Made by a program: the position numbers and the translations under genes. The notes under the pieces are model-generated. The model was given only the letters and a program-made list of their open reading frames with translations, made no database searches and had not been told where the DNA came from. 64,000 nt of DNA from Pseudomonas sp. MRSN 12121 (lineage in GTDB: Bacteria > Pseudomonadota > Gammaproteobacteria > Pseudomonadales > Pseudomonadaceae): positions 2,108,001-2,172,000 of the forward strand of contig NZ_CP010892.1 of NCBI RefSeq assembly GCF_000931465.1. The letters are read 5' to 3'. The number at the start of each line of letters is the position of its first letter. Positions within the stretch are counted from its first letter, which is position 1. Shown one piece after another: positions 17,776 through 29,130 of the stretch.

Positions 17776-18435
17776 ATGACGTTCAAGGCGCCGGACAGCC
17801 TCGCCGAGCAAATCGCTCACCACCTCGCCGAACGCATCATTCGCGGGGAGCTCAAGCCTGGGGAGCGGATTCAGGAACAGAAGGTCACGCTGGCCCTCAA
17901 CGTCAGCCGCGGCTCGGTACGCGAGGCCTTGCTCATCCTCGAACGTCGGCACCTGATCGCGATCCTGCCGCGCCGCGGCGCCCACGTGACCGAGCTCACC
18001 CCGCACAAGGTGCAGAGCCTGTGCACCCTGATGAGCGAGCTGTACATCCTGCTGGGCAATTCGGTGGCCGAAGGCTGGGCGCTGCAGGCCGACATGGCGC
18101 CGTTCCTGCAGATCCAGCAGCGCCTGATCGCTGCCTACGAGCGCCAGGACATCCGCAGCTTCGTCGAAGACAGCTTCAACGTGATGCGCGCCGCCTATCC
18201 CTTTGCCAACAACCCGTACCTGCAGGAAACCGTCGAGAGCCTGCAACCGGCGATGAGCCGTGCCTATTTCCTGGCGCTGGAGCAGCGCAAGGCGGAAATG
18301 AGCGAGTTCCTCGATCTGTTCGAGCAACTGCTGGCCGCGGTGCTGGCCCGTGACCTGCCGACGATCCGCCTGGTGCTGACGGCCTATGCCCGGCGCAGTT
18401 GCGATCTGGTGGTCGCTGCCTTGACGGTTGCCTGA
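17776..18435 (+). CDS. GntR family transcriptional regulator
   Basis: A 219-residue regulator with an N-terminal winged helix (about residues 8-72; GERIQEQKVTLALNVSRGSVREALLILERRHL) and a helical FCD-like ligand domain. A GAAGGA ribosome-binding site precedes the ATG. It ends two bases before the GTG of smc, so the two are co-transcribed or at least coupled. It is also divergent from xdhA, whose operator array lies in the shared gap. It could therefore tie purine catabolism to a DNA-maintenance operon, or act on other targets. The effector is unknown. Confidence 0.88.
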   Translation: MTFKAPDSLAEQIAHHLAERIIRGELKPGERIQEQKVTLALNVSRGSVREALLILERRHLIAILPRRGAHVTELTPHKVQSLCTLMSELYILLGNSVAEGWALQADMAPFLQIQQRLIAAYERQDIRSFVEDSFNVMRAAYPFANNPYLQETVESLQPAMSRAYFLALEQRKAEMSEFLDLFEQLLAAVLARDLPTIRLVLTAYARRSCDLVVAALTVA

Positions 18436-18437
18436 GC

Positions 18438-21400
18438 GTGCGGCTCAAGTGCATCAAGCTGGCGGGGTTCAAATCCTTCGTCGACCCGACCACGGTGAAC
18501 TTCCCCAGTAACATGGCGGCGGTGGTCGGGCCCAATGGGTGCGGCAAGTCGAACATCATCGACGCCGTGCGTTGGGTGATGGGCGAGAGCTCGGCCAAGA
18601 ACCTGCGCGGCGAGTCGATGACCGACGTCATCTTCAATGGCTCCACCAGCCGCAAGCCGGTGAGCCAGGCGAGCATCGAACTGGTTTTCGACAACTCCGA
18701 CGGCACCCTGGTCGGCGAATACGCGGCCTACGCGGAAATCTCCATTCGCCGCAAGGTCACCCGGGACAGCCAGAACAGCTATTTCCTCAACGGTGCCAAG
18801 TGCCGCCGTCGCGACATCACCGACATCTTCCTTGGCACCGGCCTGGGGCCGCGCAGCTACTCGATCATCGAGCAGGGCATGATCTCCAAGCTGATCGAGG
18901 CCAAGCCGGAAGACCTGCGCAATTTCATCGAGGAAGCGGCGGGGATTTCCAAGTACAAGGAGCGGCGGCGGGAAACCGAAAACCGCATTCGCCGCACCCA
19001 CGAAAACCTCGCGCGCCTGACCGACCTGCGCGAAGAGCTGGAGCGCCAGCTCGAACGCCTGCACCGACAGGCCCAGGCCGCCGAGAAGTACCAGGAATAC
19101 AAGGCCGAGGAGCGCCAGCTCAAGGCTCAGTTGTCGGCCCTGCGCTGGCAGGAACTGAACGAACAGGTCGGGCAGCGCGAGTCGATCATCGGCAACCAGG
19201 AAGTCGGTTTCGAAGCGCTGGTGGCGGAGCAACGCAACGCCGATGCGGCCATCGAGCGCCTGCGCGACGGTCACCATGAGCTGTCCGAGCGCTTCAACCT
19301 GGTGCAGGGACGCTTCTACTCGGTCGGCGGCGATATCGCCCGGGTCGAACAGAGCATCCAGCACGGCCAGCAGCGTTTGCGCCAGTTGCAGGACGACTTG
19401 CGCGAGGCCGAGCGTGCGCGGCTGGAAACCGAATCCCACCTGGGACACGACCGCACCTTGCTCGCCACCCTCGGCGAAGAGCTGGAAATGCTCGAGCCCG
19501 AGCAGGAAGTCACCAGCGCCGCCGCGGAAGAGGCGGCCGCAGCCCTGGAAGAAGCCGAAACCACCATGCACGGCTGGCAGGAACAGTGGGACGCCTTCAA
19601 CCTCAAGTCCGCCGAGCCGCGACGCCAGGCCGAAGTGCAGCAATCGCGCATCCAGCAGCTCGAGGGCAGCATGGAGCGCCTGGCCGAACGCCAGCGGCGC
19701 CTGGAGGAGGAGCGGGCGTTGCTGGCCGCCGATCCGGAAGACGCGGCGATCCTCGAACTCAACGAACAACTCGCGGCCAGCGAGGCGACTCTGGAAGACC
19801 TGCAGGCCAGCGAGGAAGGCCAGGTCGAGCGCCTGGAGCAATTGCGCCAGGAACTGCAGCAAGCCACCCAGGCCCAGCAACAGGCCCAGGGTGAATTGCA
19901 ACGTCTCAACGGTCGCCTGGCGTCGCTGGAGGCCTTGCAGCAGGCTGCGCTCGATCCGGGAACCGGCGCGGCGCAATGGCTGCAGGAGCACCAGTTGGCC
20001 GATCGCCCGCGGCTGGCCGAGGGCCTGAAGGTCGAGGCGGGATGGGAACTGGCGGTGGAAACCGTGCTCGGCGCCGACCTGCAAGCGGTACTGGTGGACG
20101 ATTTCGCCGGTTTCGACCTGGCGGGCTTCGAGCAGGGCGATTTGCGTCTGCTCCAGCTGGCTGGCGAGGGTGCGCGGGTGCCGGGCAGCCTGCTGGATAA
20201 AGTGGATGCCCAGGTCGATCTGGCGCCCTGGCTGGGGTCGGTCAAACCGGTGGAAAGCCTGGAGCAGGCCCTGGCCTTGCGTGGCCAGTTGGCGGCGGGC
20301 GAGAGCCTGATCAGCCGTGACGGTTTCTGGGTCGGCCGGCATTTCCTGCGGGTGCGTCGCGCCAGCGAAGCGGAAAGCGGCATGCTCGCGCGCAACCAGG
20401 AAATCGAACGACTGAGCCTGGAACGCGACGAGCGCGAAGCCAGCGTGGAAGACCTGGAAGCCCGCTTGCAGAACCTGCGCGCGCAACAGCGCCAGCAGGA
20501 GAACGGTCGCGAACACCTGCGTCGCCTGCTGCAGGATGAAGCCCGCCAGCAGGGGGAACTCAAGGCCAAACTCTCCGCCGGCAAGGCCAAGGCCGAACAG
20601 CTGGCCTTGCGCCGCACCCGTCTGGACGAAGAGGTGGCGGAACTGGGCGAGCAGCGTTCCCTGGAACACGAGCAGGTAGGCGAGGCCCGCCTGCAACTGC
20701 AGGAAGCCCTCGACAGCATGGCCCTGGACACCGAGCAGCGCGAGTTGCTGCTGGCCCAGCGCGACAGCTTGCGCGAACGCCTGGACCGGGTGCGCCAGGA
20801 AGCCCGCCAGCACAAGGATCATGCGCATCAGCTGGCGGTGCGCCTGGGGTCGCTCAAGGCGCAGCACGACTCTACCCGTCAGGCGCTGGAGCGCCTCGAA
20901 CTGCAATCGGAGCGCCTGACCGAGAAGCGCGAGCAACTCAGCCTCAACCTGGAAGAGGGCGCCGCACCGCTGGAAGAGCTGCGGCTGAAGCTCGAAGAGT
21001 TGCTGGAAAAGCGTATGACCGTCGACGTCGAGCTCAAGAGCGCGCAGATCGCCATGGAAGACGCCGACCGCGAATTGCGCGATGCGGAAAAGCGTCGTAC
21101 CCAGGCCGAGCAGCAATCGCAGCTGATCCGTGGCCAGCTTGAACAGCAGCGGATGGAATGGCAGGCGCTGACCGTGCGCCGCAAGACCTTGCAGGACCAG
21201 TTGCTGGAAGATGGCTACGACTTGCAGGGCGTACTCGCCACGCTGACCGAGCAGGCCAGCGAGAAAGAGGCCGAAGAGGAACTCGAGCGGATCGCCGCGC
21301 GTATTCAGCGCCTGGGGGCGATCAACCTCGCGGCCATCGATGAATACCAGCAACAGTCCGAGCGTAAGCGTTATCTGGATGCCCAGGATGCCGATCTGGT

Positions 21401-21926
21401 GGAAGCGCTGGATACCCTGGAAAACGTGATCCGCAAGATCGACAAGGAAACCCGTAATCGTTTCAAGGATACCTTTGATCAGATTAACGGCGGTTTGCAG
21501 GCACTCTTTCCAAAAGTTTTCGGTGGCGGCAGCGCTTATTTGGAACTGACGGGCGAAGATCTACTCGATACAGGGGTGACGATCATGGCGCGTCCACCCG
21601 GAAAGAAGAACAGCACCATTCATTTGTTGTCCGGTGGCGAGAAAGCATTGACCGCACTGGCATTGGTATTTGCCATCTTCAAGTTGAATCCGGCGCCGTT
21701 CTGCATGCTTGACGAAGTTGACGCACCGCTGGATGACGCTAACGTTGGACGCTACGCGCGACTGGTTAAAGAGATGTCGCAGACGGTGCAGTTCATCTAT
21801 ATCACTCACAACAAGATCGCCATGGAAATGGCCGATCAATTGATGGGGGTAACGATGCATGAGCCAGGCTGTTCGCGCCTGGTGGCAGTGGATGTCGAGG
21901 AGGCGATGGCGATGGTCGACGCCTGA
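18438..21926 (+). CDS. smc: Chromosome segregation ATPase SMC
   Basis: The 1162-residue condensin core. The GTG at 18438 gives the conserved N-terminus MRLKCIKLAGFKSFVDPT. The in-frame ATG at 18399 would add 13 unlikely residues inside the preceding gene. Walker A is GPNGCGKS (residues 31-38). Long coiled coils flank a hinge at about residues 500-640. The C-terminal head has the ABC signature LLSGGEKALTALALVFAIF and Walker B FCMLDEVDAPLDD. In Pseudomonas, SMC coexists with MksB condensins. It is located just downstream of the GntR gene and upstream of zipA and ligA; partner genes scpA/scpB are not in the window. Confidence 0.97.
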   Translation: MRLKCIKLAGFKSFVDPTTVNFPSNMAAVVGPNGCGKSNIIDAVRWVMGESSAKNLRGESMTDVIFNGSTSRKPVSQASIELVFDNSDGTLVGEYAAYAEISIRRKVTRDSQNSYFLNGAKCRRRDITDIFLGTGLGPRSYSIIEQGMISKLIEAKPEDLRNFIEEAAGISKYKERRRETENRIRRTHENLARLTDLREELERQLERLHRQAQAAEKYQEYKAEERQLKAQLSALRWQELNEQVGQRESIIGNQEVGFEALVAEQRNADAAIERLRDGHHELSERFNLVQGRFYSVGGDIARVEQSIQHGQQRLRQLQDDLREAERARLETESHLGHDRTLLATLGEELEMLEPEQEVTSAAAEEAAAALEEAETTMHGWQEQWDAFNLKSAEPRRQAEVQQSRIQQLEGSMERLAERQRRLEEERALLAADPEDAAILELNEQLAASEATLEDLQASEEGQVERLEQLRQELQQATQAQQQAQGELQRLNGRLASLEALQQAALDPGTGAAQWLQEHQLADRPRLAEGLKVEAGWELAVETVLGADLQAVLVDDFAGFDLAGFEQGDLRLLQLAGEGARVPGSLLDKVDAQVDLAPWLGSVKPVESLEQALALRGQLAAGESLISRDGFWVGRHFLRVRRASEAESGMLARNQEIERLSLERDEREASVEDLEARLQNLRAQQRQQENGREHLRRLLQDEARQQGELKAKLSAGKAKAEQLALRRTRLDEEVAELGEQRSLEHEQVGEARLQLQEALDSMALDTEQRELLLAQRDSLRERLDRVRQEARQHKDHAHQLAVRLGSLKAQHDSTRQALERLELQSERLTEKREQLSLNLEEGAAPLEELRLKLEELLEKRMTVDVELKSAQIAMEDADRELRDAEKRRTQAEQQSQLIRGQLEQQRMEWQALTVRRKTLQDQLLEDGYDLQGVLATLTEQASEKEAEEELERIAARIQRLGAINLAAIDEYQQQSERKRYLDAQDADLVEALDTLENVIRKIDKETRNRFKDTFDQINGGLQALFPKVFGGGSAYLELTGEDLLDTGVTIMARPPGKKNSTIHLLSGGEKALTALALVFAIFKLNPAPFCMLDEVDAPLDDANVGRYARLVKEMSQTVQFIYITHNKIAMEMADQLMGVTMHEPGCSRLVAVDVEEAMAMVDA

Positions 21927-22187
21927 TATCCGGGCGACCAGGGCCGGCAGGCAAGTGGCAAGTAAGAGGTTTTTACCCGCACTGAATGCTGGCTGATCGA
22001 CATATTGAATGAAGCCGTTGCGACAGACGGTGTAAAGTTGTCTTTGGTCGTGCTAGTTTAATGTCAATTTTTCCTATACGTGGGCAAAAGGCCAGTCAGA
22101 ACATAGAGTTGGCGCCACGTTTTAAAGCGGTTTGCAGTTTGCTAAACCTCTTATTTTTCAGCATTTTTCATAGAGGCACGGGATTAC

Positions 22188-23033
22188 ATGGAAATCGGTC
22201 TGCGCGAGTGGCTGATCGTCATCGGCATCATTGTCATTGCCGGTATTCTTTTTGATGGCTGGCGCCGTATGCGCGGCGGCAAAGGGAAGTTGAAATTCCG
22301 TCTGGATCGCAGCCTGTCCAATCTGCCGGACGATGATGGCAATACCGAACTGCTGGGCCCATCCCGCGTGCTGGATACCCATAAGGAACCGCAACTCGAT
22401 GAGCACGACCTGCCGTCGATGAGCGCCCCGGTGCGCGAGCCGCGCGAATCCTCTAAGCGCGGCAAGCGTGCCAGCGAGCCGCAGCAGGGCGACCTGAACC
22501 TCAACCTGGATCTGGATGGCGGCCCGAGCTTCAGCAGCCGCGATGACGATTTCCCGGATGAAAACAAAGCGTCCGGGTATGCCGACAAAGACCAGCCGCA
22601 AGCCGAAGAAGTGTTGGTGATCAGTGTGATCTGCCGGGACTCCGGCGGCTTCAAGGGGCCGGCGCTGTTGCAGAACATTCTCGAAAGCGGCCTGCGTTTT
22701 GGCGAGATGGATATTTTCCACCGTCACGAAAGCATGGCCGGCAATGGCGAAGTGCTGTTCTCCATGGCCAACGCAGTCAAGCCGGGTATCTTCGATCTGG
22801 ACGACATCGATCATTTCAGTACCCCGGCCGTGAGCTTCTTCCTCGGCCTGCCGGGCCCGCGTCATCCGAAACAGGCTTTCGACGTGATGGTGGCCGCGGC
22901 ACGCAAGCTGTCCCAGGAGCTCAATGGCGAACTGAAGGACGACCAGCGCAGTGTGCTGACCGCCCAGACCATCGAGCATTACCGTCAGCGCATCGTCGAA
23001 TTCGAGCGCCGTGCCCTGACCCAGAAGCGCTGA
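22188..23033 (+). CDS. zipA: Cell division protein ZipA
   Basis: A 281-residue bitopic protein that anchors FtsZ to the membrane. The N-terminus [32 protein letters not shown] is a single membrane helix with a positive cytoplasmic flank. A charged linker (about residues 40-140) precedes the FtsZ-binding fold (about 143-275), with [39 protein letters not shown] and [15 protein letters not shown] motifs. A 261-base gap after smc, with AT-rich segments, probably contains its own promoter. The intrinsic terminator at 23107 lies just before ligA. Confidence 0.95.
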   Translation: MEIGLREWLIVIGIIVIAGILFDGWRRMRGGKGKLKFRLDRSLSNLPDDDGNTELLGPSRVLDTHKEPQLDEHDLPSMSAPVREPRESSKRGKRASEPQQGDLNLNLDLDGGPSFSSRDDDFPDENKASGYADKDQPQAEEVLVISVICRDSGGFKGPALLQNILESGLRFGEMDIFHRHESMAGNGEVLFSMANAVKPGIFDLDDIDHFSTPAVSFFLGLPGPRHPKQAFDVMVAAARKLSQELNGELKDDQRSVLTAQTIEHYRQRIVEFERRALTQKR

Positions 23034-23106
23034 GTCTTCCGCTCCTGGATCGATATTCGGGAGCGGGCTTGCTTCAGGGCCGCAAGGTCCGCCCGAAACA
23101 TATATT

Positions 23107-23133
23107 GAGCAGCCTCGGCTGCTCTTTTGCTTT
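23107..23133 (+). terminator. Rho-independent terminator between zipA and ligA
   Basis: A 7-bp stem GAGCAGC / GCTGCTC with a 4-base loop is followed by TTTTGCTTT. It ends 13 bases before the ligA ATG, so it may also act as an attenuator. A weaker hairpin (CCGCTCC / GGAGCGG, 23039-23066) precedes it. Confidence 0.75.
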
Positions 23134-23137
23134 ATGA

Positions 23138-25513
<2,376 letters not shown>

Positions 25514-25538
25514 TCCCGTCGCTACCGTTCACGGGCCT

Positions 25539-25626
25539 TGTAGGAGCGAAGCTTGCTCGCGATAGCATCCCCGCAGTATTCTGCCGGACTGCGTTGTTTG
25601 CATCGCGAGCAAGCTTCGCTCCTACA
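25539..25626. repeat. REPIN after ligA
   Basis: Inverted arms with the core GCGAGCAAGCTTCGCTCC are separated by about 38 bases. It belongs to the CTT-core variant, unlike the CCT-core element in the xdh operon. Confidence 0.9.
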
Positions 25627-25729
25627 GAAATAGGGCTCGCCCGGGATTACCGCCGCGGAATCGGCGAGCGGCCAGGGCAATGATCCAAGTGCTTGAAGCC
25701 GTTCAGATTTTTTAATCTGCATGCAGCGG

Positions 25730-25757
25730 TTGTAACTTCGCCTCAGATAGGTACAAT
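25730..25757 (+). promoter_or_regulatory. Promoter of the 4.5S RNA gene
   Basis: TTGTAA and TACAAT hexamers with a 16-base spacer lie 27 bases before the predicted RNA end. A 16-base palindromic hairpin (25704-25719) lies just upstream. Confidence 0.65.
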
Positions 25758-25784
25758 GGCGCGGCTCGCCGTCAGGTGAGCGTC

Positions 25785-25907
25785 GTTATGGTGGCCCCAT
25801 TGGTCCCCTCGCAACGATCAGCCGTGAACCCGGTCAGGCCCGGAAGGGAGCAGCCGCAGCGGTGACATTGTGTGCCGGGGTGTGGCTGGTGGGGTCGCCT
25901 CCATAAC
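25785..25907 (+). ncRNA. ffs: Signal recognition particle RNA (4.5S)
   Basis: The Ffh-binding apical part is present: CCGGTCAGGCCCGGAAGG followed by GAGCAGCCGCAGCGG, with the conserved asymmetric loop and GGAA tetraloop. The 5' segment GTTATGG-GGCCCC pairs with the 3' segment GGGGTCGCC-CCATAAC to close the long stem. Ends are inferred from pairing; transcription may start nearer 25764 with processing. A short hairpin (25913-25929) follows. The position between ligA and dnaX is conserved in Pseudomonas. The RNA guides nascent membrane proteins to the membrane with Ffh. Confidence 0.93.
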
Positions 25908-25978
25908 GCCCTCCATCGGTCTTCGATGGATGTTCTAAATTCTCCCTCTGCTTTCCTTCTGATCTGGCCTTCAGCCAG

Positions 25979-26854
25979 TCATTCGTCCCGTTTCCCCAAT
26001 TGCTCCCGCAACAGTTGCGCGAACGCATCCCGTGCCGTGTGCCGTTCTATCTCCTTGTTCCAGACAAAACGAATATCGATCGGCTGCAGCTCGGCGAAGC
26101 GGTAGCGCGCCAGGCCTGCGGACAGCGTGTAGCGGTCGAGCACGCCTTCCGGGGCCAGGGTCATGCCGGCGCCGGCGCTGACACAGTCGATGATGGTGCC
26201 CCAGCTGGCGTAGCCGGTGAGGGAAGCGGTCACGCCGTGGGTGTCCAGCCATTGTTCCAGGGCGCGGCGATAGGGGCAGACGCCTGGCCACATGAACAGC
26301 GTCTGGTCCTGCAGGTCCTGCGGGCGCAGTACGGGAGCGGCAGTGGCGCTGGCGACCAGTACCAGGGGCTCGCTGTAGAGCGTGGTGCGATCCAGTTTCG
26401 GGTGGGGGATGTCGACGGCGACGAGCGCGCCGTCGAGCCGATGGTGCTGAAGTTCCTCGAACAGCTGTGACCAGGTGCCGGTCACCAGCTCCAGGGTGAC
26501 CTGTGGAAAGCGCCGATGAAACTCCGCCAACAGTGGCGGCAGCCGCCCGCCGGCACAGGATTCGATGGCGCCGATACGCAGGTGTCCGCTGGGCTCGGCC
26601 TGGCGATCCACGGCACGCTTGGCTTCCTCCACCAGCGCCAGGATGCGCTCGCTGTAGCCGAGGATGATTTCCCCGTCAGGGCTGATCTTCAACCCGCGAC
26701 CGGCGCGGATAAACAGGCTGGTGCCCAGCTCGCCTTCCAGTTGCTTGAGGCGGTTGGTGATATTGGAGGGCACGCAATGCAGTTGCTCGGCCGCGCGGGC
26801 AATGCTGCCGGTGCGGGCCACCGCTTTCACCATCTTCAGTTGGGCCAGTTCCAT
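25979..26854 (-). CDS. LysR family transcriptional regulator
   Basis: A 291-residue regulator with an N-terminal helix-turn-helix (about residues 3-62; ARTGSIARAAEQLHCVPSNITNRLKQLEGELGTSLFIRAGRGL) and a periplasmic-binding-like effector domain (about 90-285). The residue VPSNIT replaces the more common QPAVS recognition-helix pattern. It is divergent from a DMT transporter gene with direct repeats in the 100-base gap, so it probably controls that transporter and itself. The inducer is not evident. Confidence 0.9.
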   Translation of the reverse strand: MELAQLKMVKAVARTGSIARAAEQLHCVPSNITNRLKQLEGELGTSLFIRAGRGLKISPDGEIILGYSERILALVEEAKRAVDRQAEPSGHLRIGAIESCAGGRLPPLLAEFHRRFPQVTLELVTGTWSQLFEELQHHRLDGALVAVDIPHPKLDRTTLYSEPLVLVASATAAPVLRPQDLQDQTLFMWPGVCPYRRALEQWLDTHGVTASLTGYASWGTIIDCVSAGAGMTLAPEGVLDRYTLSAGLARYRFAELQPIDIRFVWNKEIERHTARDAFAQLLREQLGKRDE

Positions 26855-26878
26855 TGCTCATTTCCTGTGAGGTCTGGG

Positions 26879-26951
26879 CTCAGTATCCGTTAATTGTGGT
26901 GAGTTGTGGTAGGTGGGAGACTGAAGGCCTTTCTCGTCGCTGAGTATCCGT
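26879..26951. promoter_or_regulatory. Direct repeats in the LysR/DMT divergent promoter
   Basis: CTCAGTATCCGT (26879-26890) recurs as CTGAGTATCCGT (26940-26951), 11 of 12 identical and 61 bases apart. Between them, TTGTGGTGAG is followed directly by TTGTGGTAGG. The spacing and the divergent layout suit LysR recognition and activation sites. Confidence 0.4.
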
Positions 26952-26954
26952 CCC

Positions 26955-27938
26955 TTGAAAACCTCGCCTGTGTTGAAGTTGGTCCTGGCGACCGCTGTGG
27001 TGATTGTGTGTTGGGCCTATTCCCCGGTGGGCATCCATATCGGCCTGGAGGGTTATGAACCTGGGCAACTGGCACTGCTGCGCTTTCTGATCGCCTCGTC
27101 GTTCATGGGAGTGATCGCGCTGGTGAAAAGAATTGCCCTGCCGCGCTGGCGCGATCTGCCCTGGCTGCTGGTGCTGGGGTTTTTCGCCATTACCCTGCAT
27201 CACGTCAGCCTCAACCATGGCCAGCAGGGGCTGAGTGCCGGGGCGTCCAGTGTGCTGGCGCAGTCGGCGCCGATCTTCAGCACCCTGATTGCGTTTTTCT
27301 GGCTGAAGGAGCCGGTCACGGGCTGGCGCTGGGGCTGCGTCGGGTTGGGCTTGCTTGGGGCGGTCGTGGTGGTGTGGGGCGACCAGGGCATGGCGTCGAT
27401 CAGGCCGGAGGGGTTGCTGGTGCTGGTGGCGGCCTTTTCGTGGGGCTTGTATTTCGTCCTGCAGCGACGCTATTCGGGGCGCTACGACCTGCTGACCACT
27501 GTGTGTTACATGATCTGGTCCGGCACTGTACTGCTGAGCCTGTACGGGTCGGGACTGACCGCGGCGGTGGCGCAGGCGTCGTGGCGAGTGAATCTGGCGG
27601 TGCTGCTGTTGGGGGTATTTCCCAGCGCGCTGGCTTACCTCGCCTGGGCCTATGTATTGGCCCGGGTCGAGGTCAGCCGTGCGTCTATCGCGATGTACCT
27701 GATACCGCCGGTTGCCATGTTGCTGGCGGCGCTCATCCTGCATGAGCGGGTGCATGGCGTGGTGATGGTGGGGGCGGCGATCGTCCTCGGCAGCGTGATG
27801 GCGATGCAGTTGGAGGGGCGCTGGGGGCGGCGCCGCAGCGGGCCGGGTGTGGCTGTCCGCGTGTCGCCCGTTCAGTCCGGGGTCGGGCAGAACATCCTGA
27901 GTCGGTGCCCATCCGGGTCCAGGGCGACGAAGGTGTAG
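26955..27938 (+). CDS. EamA/DMT superfamily transporter
   Basis: An inner-membrane protein of up to 327 residues with about ten hydrophobic helices and two EamA repeats (about residues 10-145 and 155-290). The motif IAMYLIPPVAMLLAALILHERVHGVVMVGAAIVL closes the second repeat, as in drug/metabolite exporters. There is no ATG in frame near the start: TTG at 26955 (MKTSPVLK) or GTG at 26970 are the options, and neither has a strong ribosome-binding site. The last 67 bases overlap the convergent VOC gene, and the polar C-terminal tail past about residue 290 is therefore suspicious. The substrate is unknown. Confidence 0.82.
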   Translation: MKTSPVLKLVLATAVVIVCWAYSPVGIHIGLEGYEPGQLALLRFLIASSFMGVIALVKRIALPRWRDLPWLLVLGFFAITLHHVSLNHGQQGLSAGASSVLAQSAPIFSTLIAFFWLKEPVTGWRWGCVGLGLLGAVVVVWGDQGMASIRPEGLLVLVAAFSWGLYFVLQRRYSGRYDLLTTVCYMIWSGTVLLSLYGSGLTAAVAQASWRVNLAVLLLGVFPSALAYLAWAYVLARVEVSRASIAMYLIPPVAMLLAALILHERVHGVVMVGAAIVLGSVMAMQLEGRWGRRRSGPGVAVRVSPVQSGVGQNILSRCPSGSRATKV

Positions 27939-28249
27939 CCGAAGTCCATGGCCGTCGGAGCCTGGGCGATGCTCACGCCGGCGTTGGCCCATTGGCTGTG
28001 CAGTTGGTCGACCGTCTGGTTGTCGGCCACAGCCAGGGCCAGTTCGCCGCCCCCGCCGGACACCTGGGCGGCGGGCTCGGCATCCTGTCTGGACCAGAGT
28101 CCGAGTTTGAGCCCCGAGTCGAGAATGAACAGGGCAAAGGTCGGCGACAGTTCGACCGGCGGCTTGTCCAGCAGGCGGCTGTAGAAGTTGGCGCTGGTAG
28201 CGGGGCTGTCGACGTACAGCAGAAGGTAAGTGCTGGTAACGGTCATCAT
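27872..28249 (-). CDS. VOC (glyoxalase/bleomycin-resistance fold) family protein
   Basis: A 125-residue protein with one pair of babbb units typical of vicinal oxygen chelate proteins: an N-terminal YLLLYVDSPATSANFYSRLLDKPPVE and a C-terminal YTFVALDPDGHRLRMFCPTP. Members bind a metal or small hydrophobic ligands and range from drug-binding proteins to isomerases; the function here is not assignable. Two adjacent ATG codons (28249 and 28246) are possible starts. The 3' end overlaps the tail of the convergent DMT gene. Confidence 0.82.
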   Translation of the reverse strand: MMTVTSTYLLLYVDSPATSANFYSRLLDKPPVELSPTFALFILDSGLKLGLWSRQDAEPAAQVSGGGGELALAVADNQTVDQLHSQWANAGVSIAQAPTAMDFGYTFVALDPDGHRLRMFCPTPD

Positions 28250-28330
28250 GACTCCTGGGTGGTTGAGCGGTGCGCATCAGCTTAAGGAGCAGCGCTGTCA
28301 ATTCCTGTCAGGAGTCGTACGGTGGAAATA

Positions 28331-28373
28331 AAAAGGAGGCAGGCTATCGGCTTCGATAAGTCTGCCTCCTTTT
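28331..28373. terminator. Terminator downstream of the XRE gene
   Basis: AAAAGGAGGCAG and CTGCCTCCTTTT pair as 12 bp around an inner TATC/GATA stem. The U tract is good in both directions. It lies 15 bases past the XRE stop and upstream of the VOC gene. Confidence 0.88.
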
Positions 28374-28387
28374 CGTGTTGCTCGGCT

Positions 28388-28702
28388 CTAAGGCTTGGAC
28401 AAGGCCAGGTCTACCGCTGCTATCAGCTTTCCCAGGTCCTTCGGGGTGGCTTTATGAATGACACCGAACAGGTACGCCCGCTGTTCGTCTTCGTCGCCCA
28501 TATCTGCGAAAAAGGCTTTCAGCTTCACTCCCAGCACATCAGCCAGCAGGAACAGGGCTTCGACGCTGGGGGTGTAGGTGCCGGTTTCGAAGCGGCTGAT
28601 GGTTTTAGGGTCAAAACCGGTTTTTTCGCCTAGTTCAGCCTGAGTAAGCCCCGCTACCTTGCGGTAACGTCTGATGGCTGGACCCAAACTTGAAATTTGC
28701 AT
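28388..28702 (-). CDS. XRE family transcriptional regulator
   Basis: A 104-residue single-domain Cro/C1-type protein. The helix-turn-helix spans about residues 6-62 (IRRYRKVAGLTQAELGEKTGFDPKTISRFETGTYTPSVEALFLLADVLGVKL) and is followed by a short acidic segment and a C-terminal helix. There is no toxin, phage or restriction gene next to it, so it is an orphan. Such short XRE proteins often autoregulate or control the gene upstream. It is followed by an intrinsic terminator. Confidence 0.88.
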   Translation of the reverse strand: MQISSLGPAIRRYRKVAGLTQAELGEKTGFDPKTISRFETGTYTPSVEALFLLADVLGVKLKAFFADMGDEDEQRAYLFGVIHKATPKDLGKLIAAVDLALSKP

Positions 28703-29130
28703 CGCTCAATTCCCATTTAGAATCAAGAACTTAACGATAAATCTTTGCATTAGGCAACGCCATGATTCATCACCTTGCCTTGCAAAATGTGATGCAATTC
28801 GTAGAATCGTCGCTTCGGACAGACATTTGGTGATCTAGTTTCAGAAGATGAATTGATGAAACAGGAACTCATTGCATTTTCCTTGTTCACCAAAATCGAG
28901 GGTATGGCGCAGGCGCGAACGTCTCGCTGATGGTTGCCAGTGTCTCATCCGCCAAATTCGGCTGATCCTTAACTGATTTTAGTTGATCTCCGTCGATTCG
29001 AAGGCTGCTGCCCGTGCGGGCCGCTGTACGGCTGCATCAATTATGTCAGGTGGGACGAGACGATGCGCCATTTACCGTGGCCGGCCTCCTGCCGGCCGAG
29101 TAGGCCGAATGCTGTCTATGGAGTTTTAAC
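28703..29130. other. Intergenic region upstream of the XRE gene
   Basis: A 428-base gap with a lower GC segment (28703-28860) that must hold the XRE promoter, and a 7-bp GGCCGGC/GCCGGCC hairpin (29079-29097) in what would be the leader of the rightward unit. I see no further ORF with a ribosome-binding site and no recognisable RNA gene. Confidence 0.4.

Noticed and set aside
18384..21353. A 989-codon antisense frame over smc
   Set aside because: A shadow of the coiled-coil codons of smc; it is low in complexity (Leu/Gln/Ala) and has no start context.
26880..28301. A 473-codon leftward frame over the DMT transporter and VOC genes
   Set aside because: Its translation is rich in Arg/Pro/Gln/His and covers two genes with clear families.
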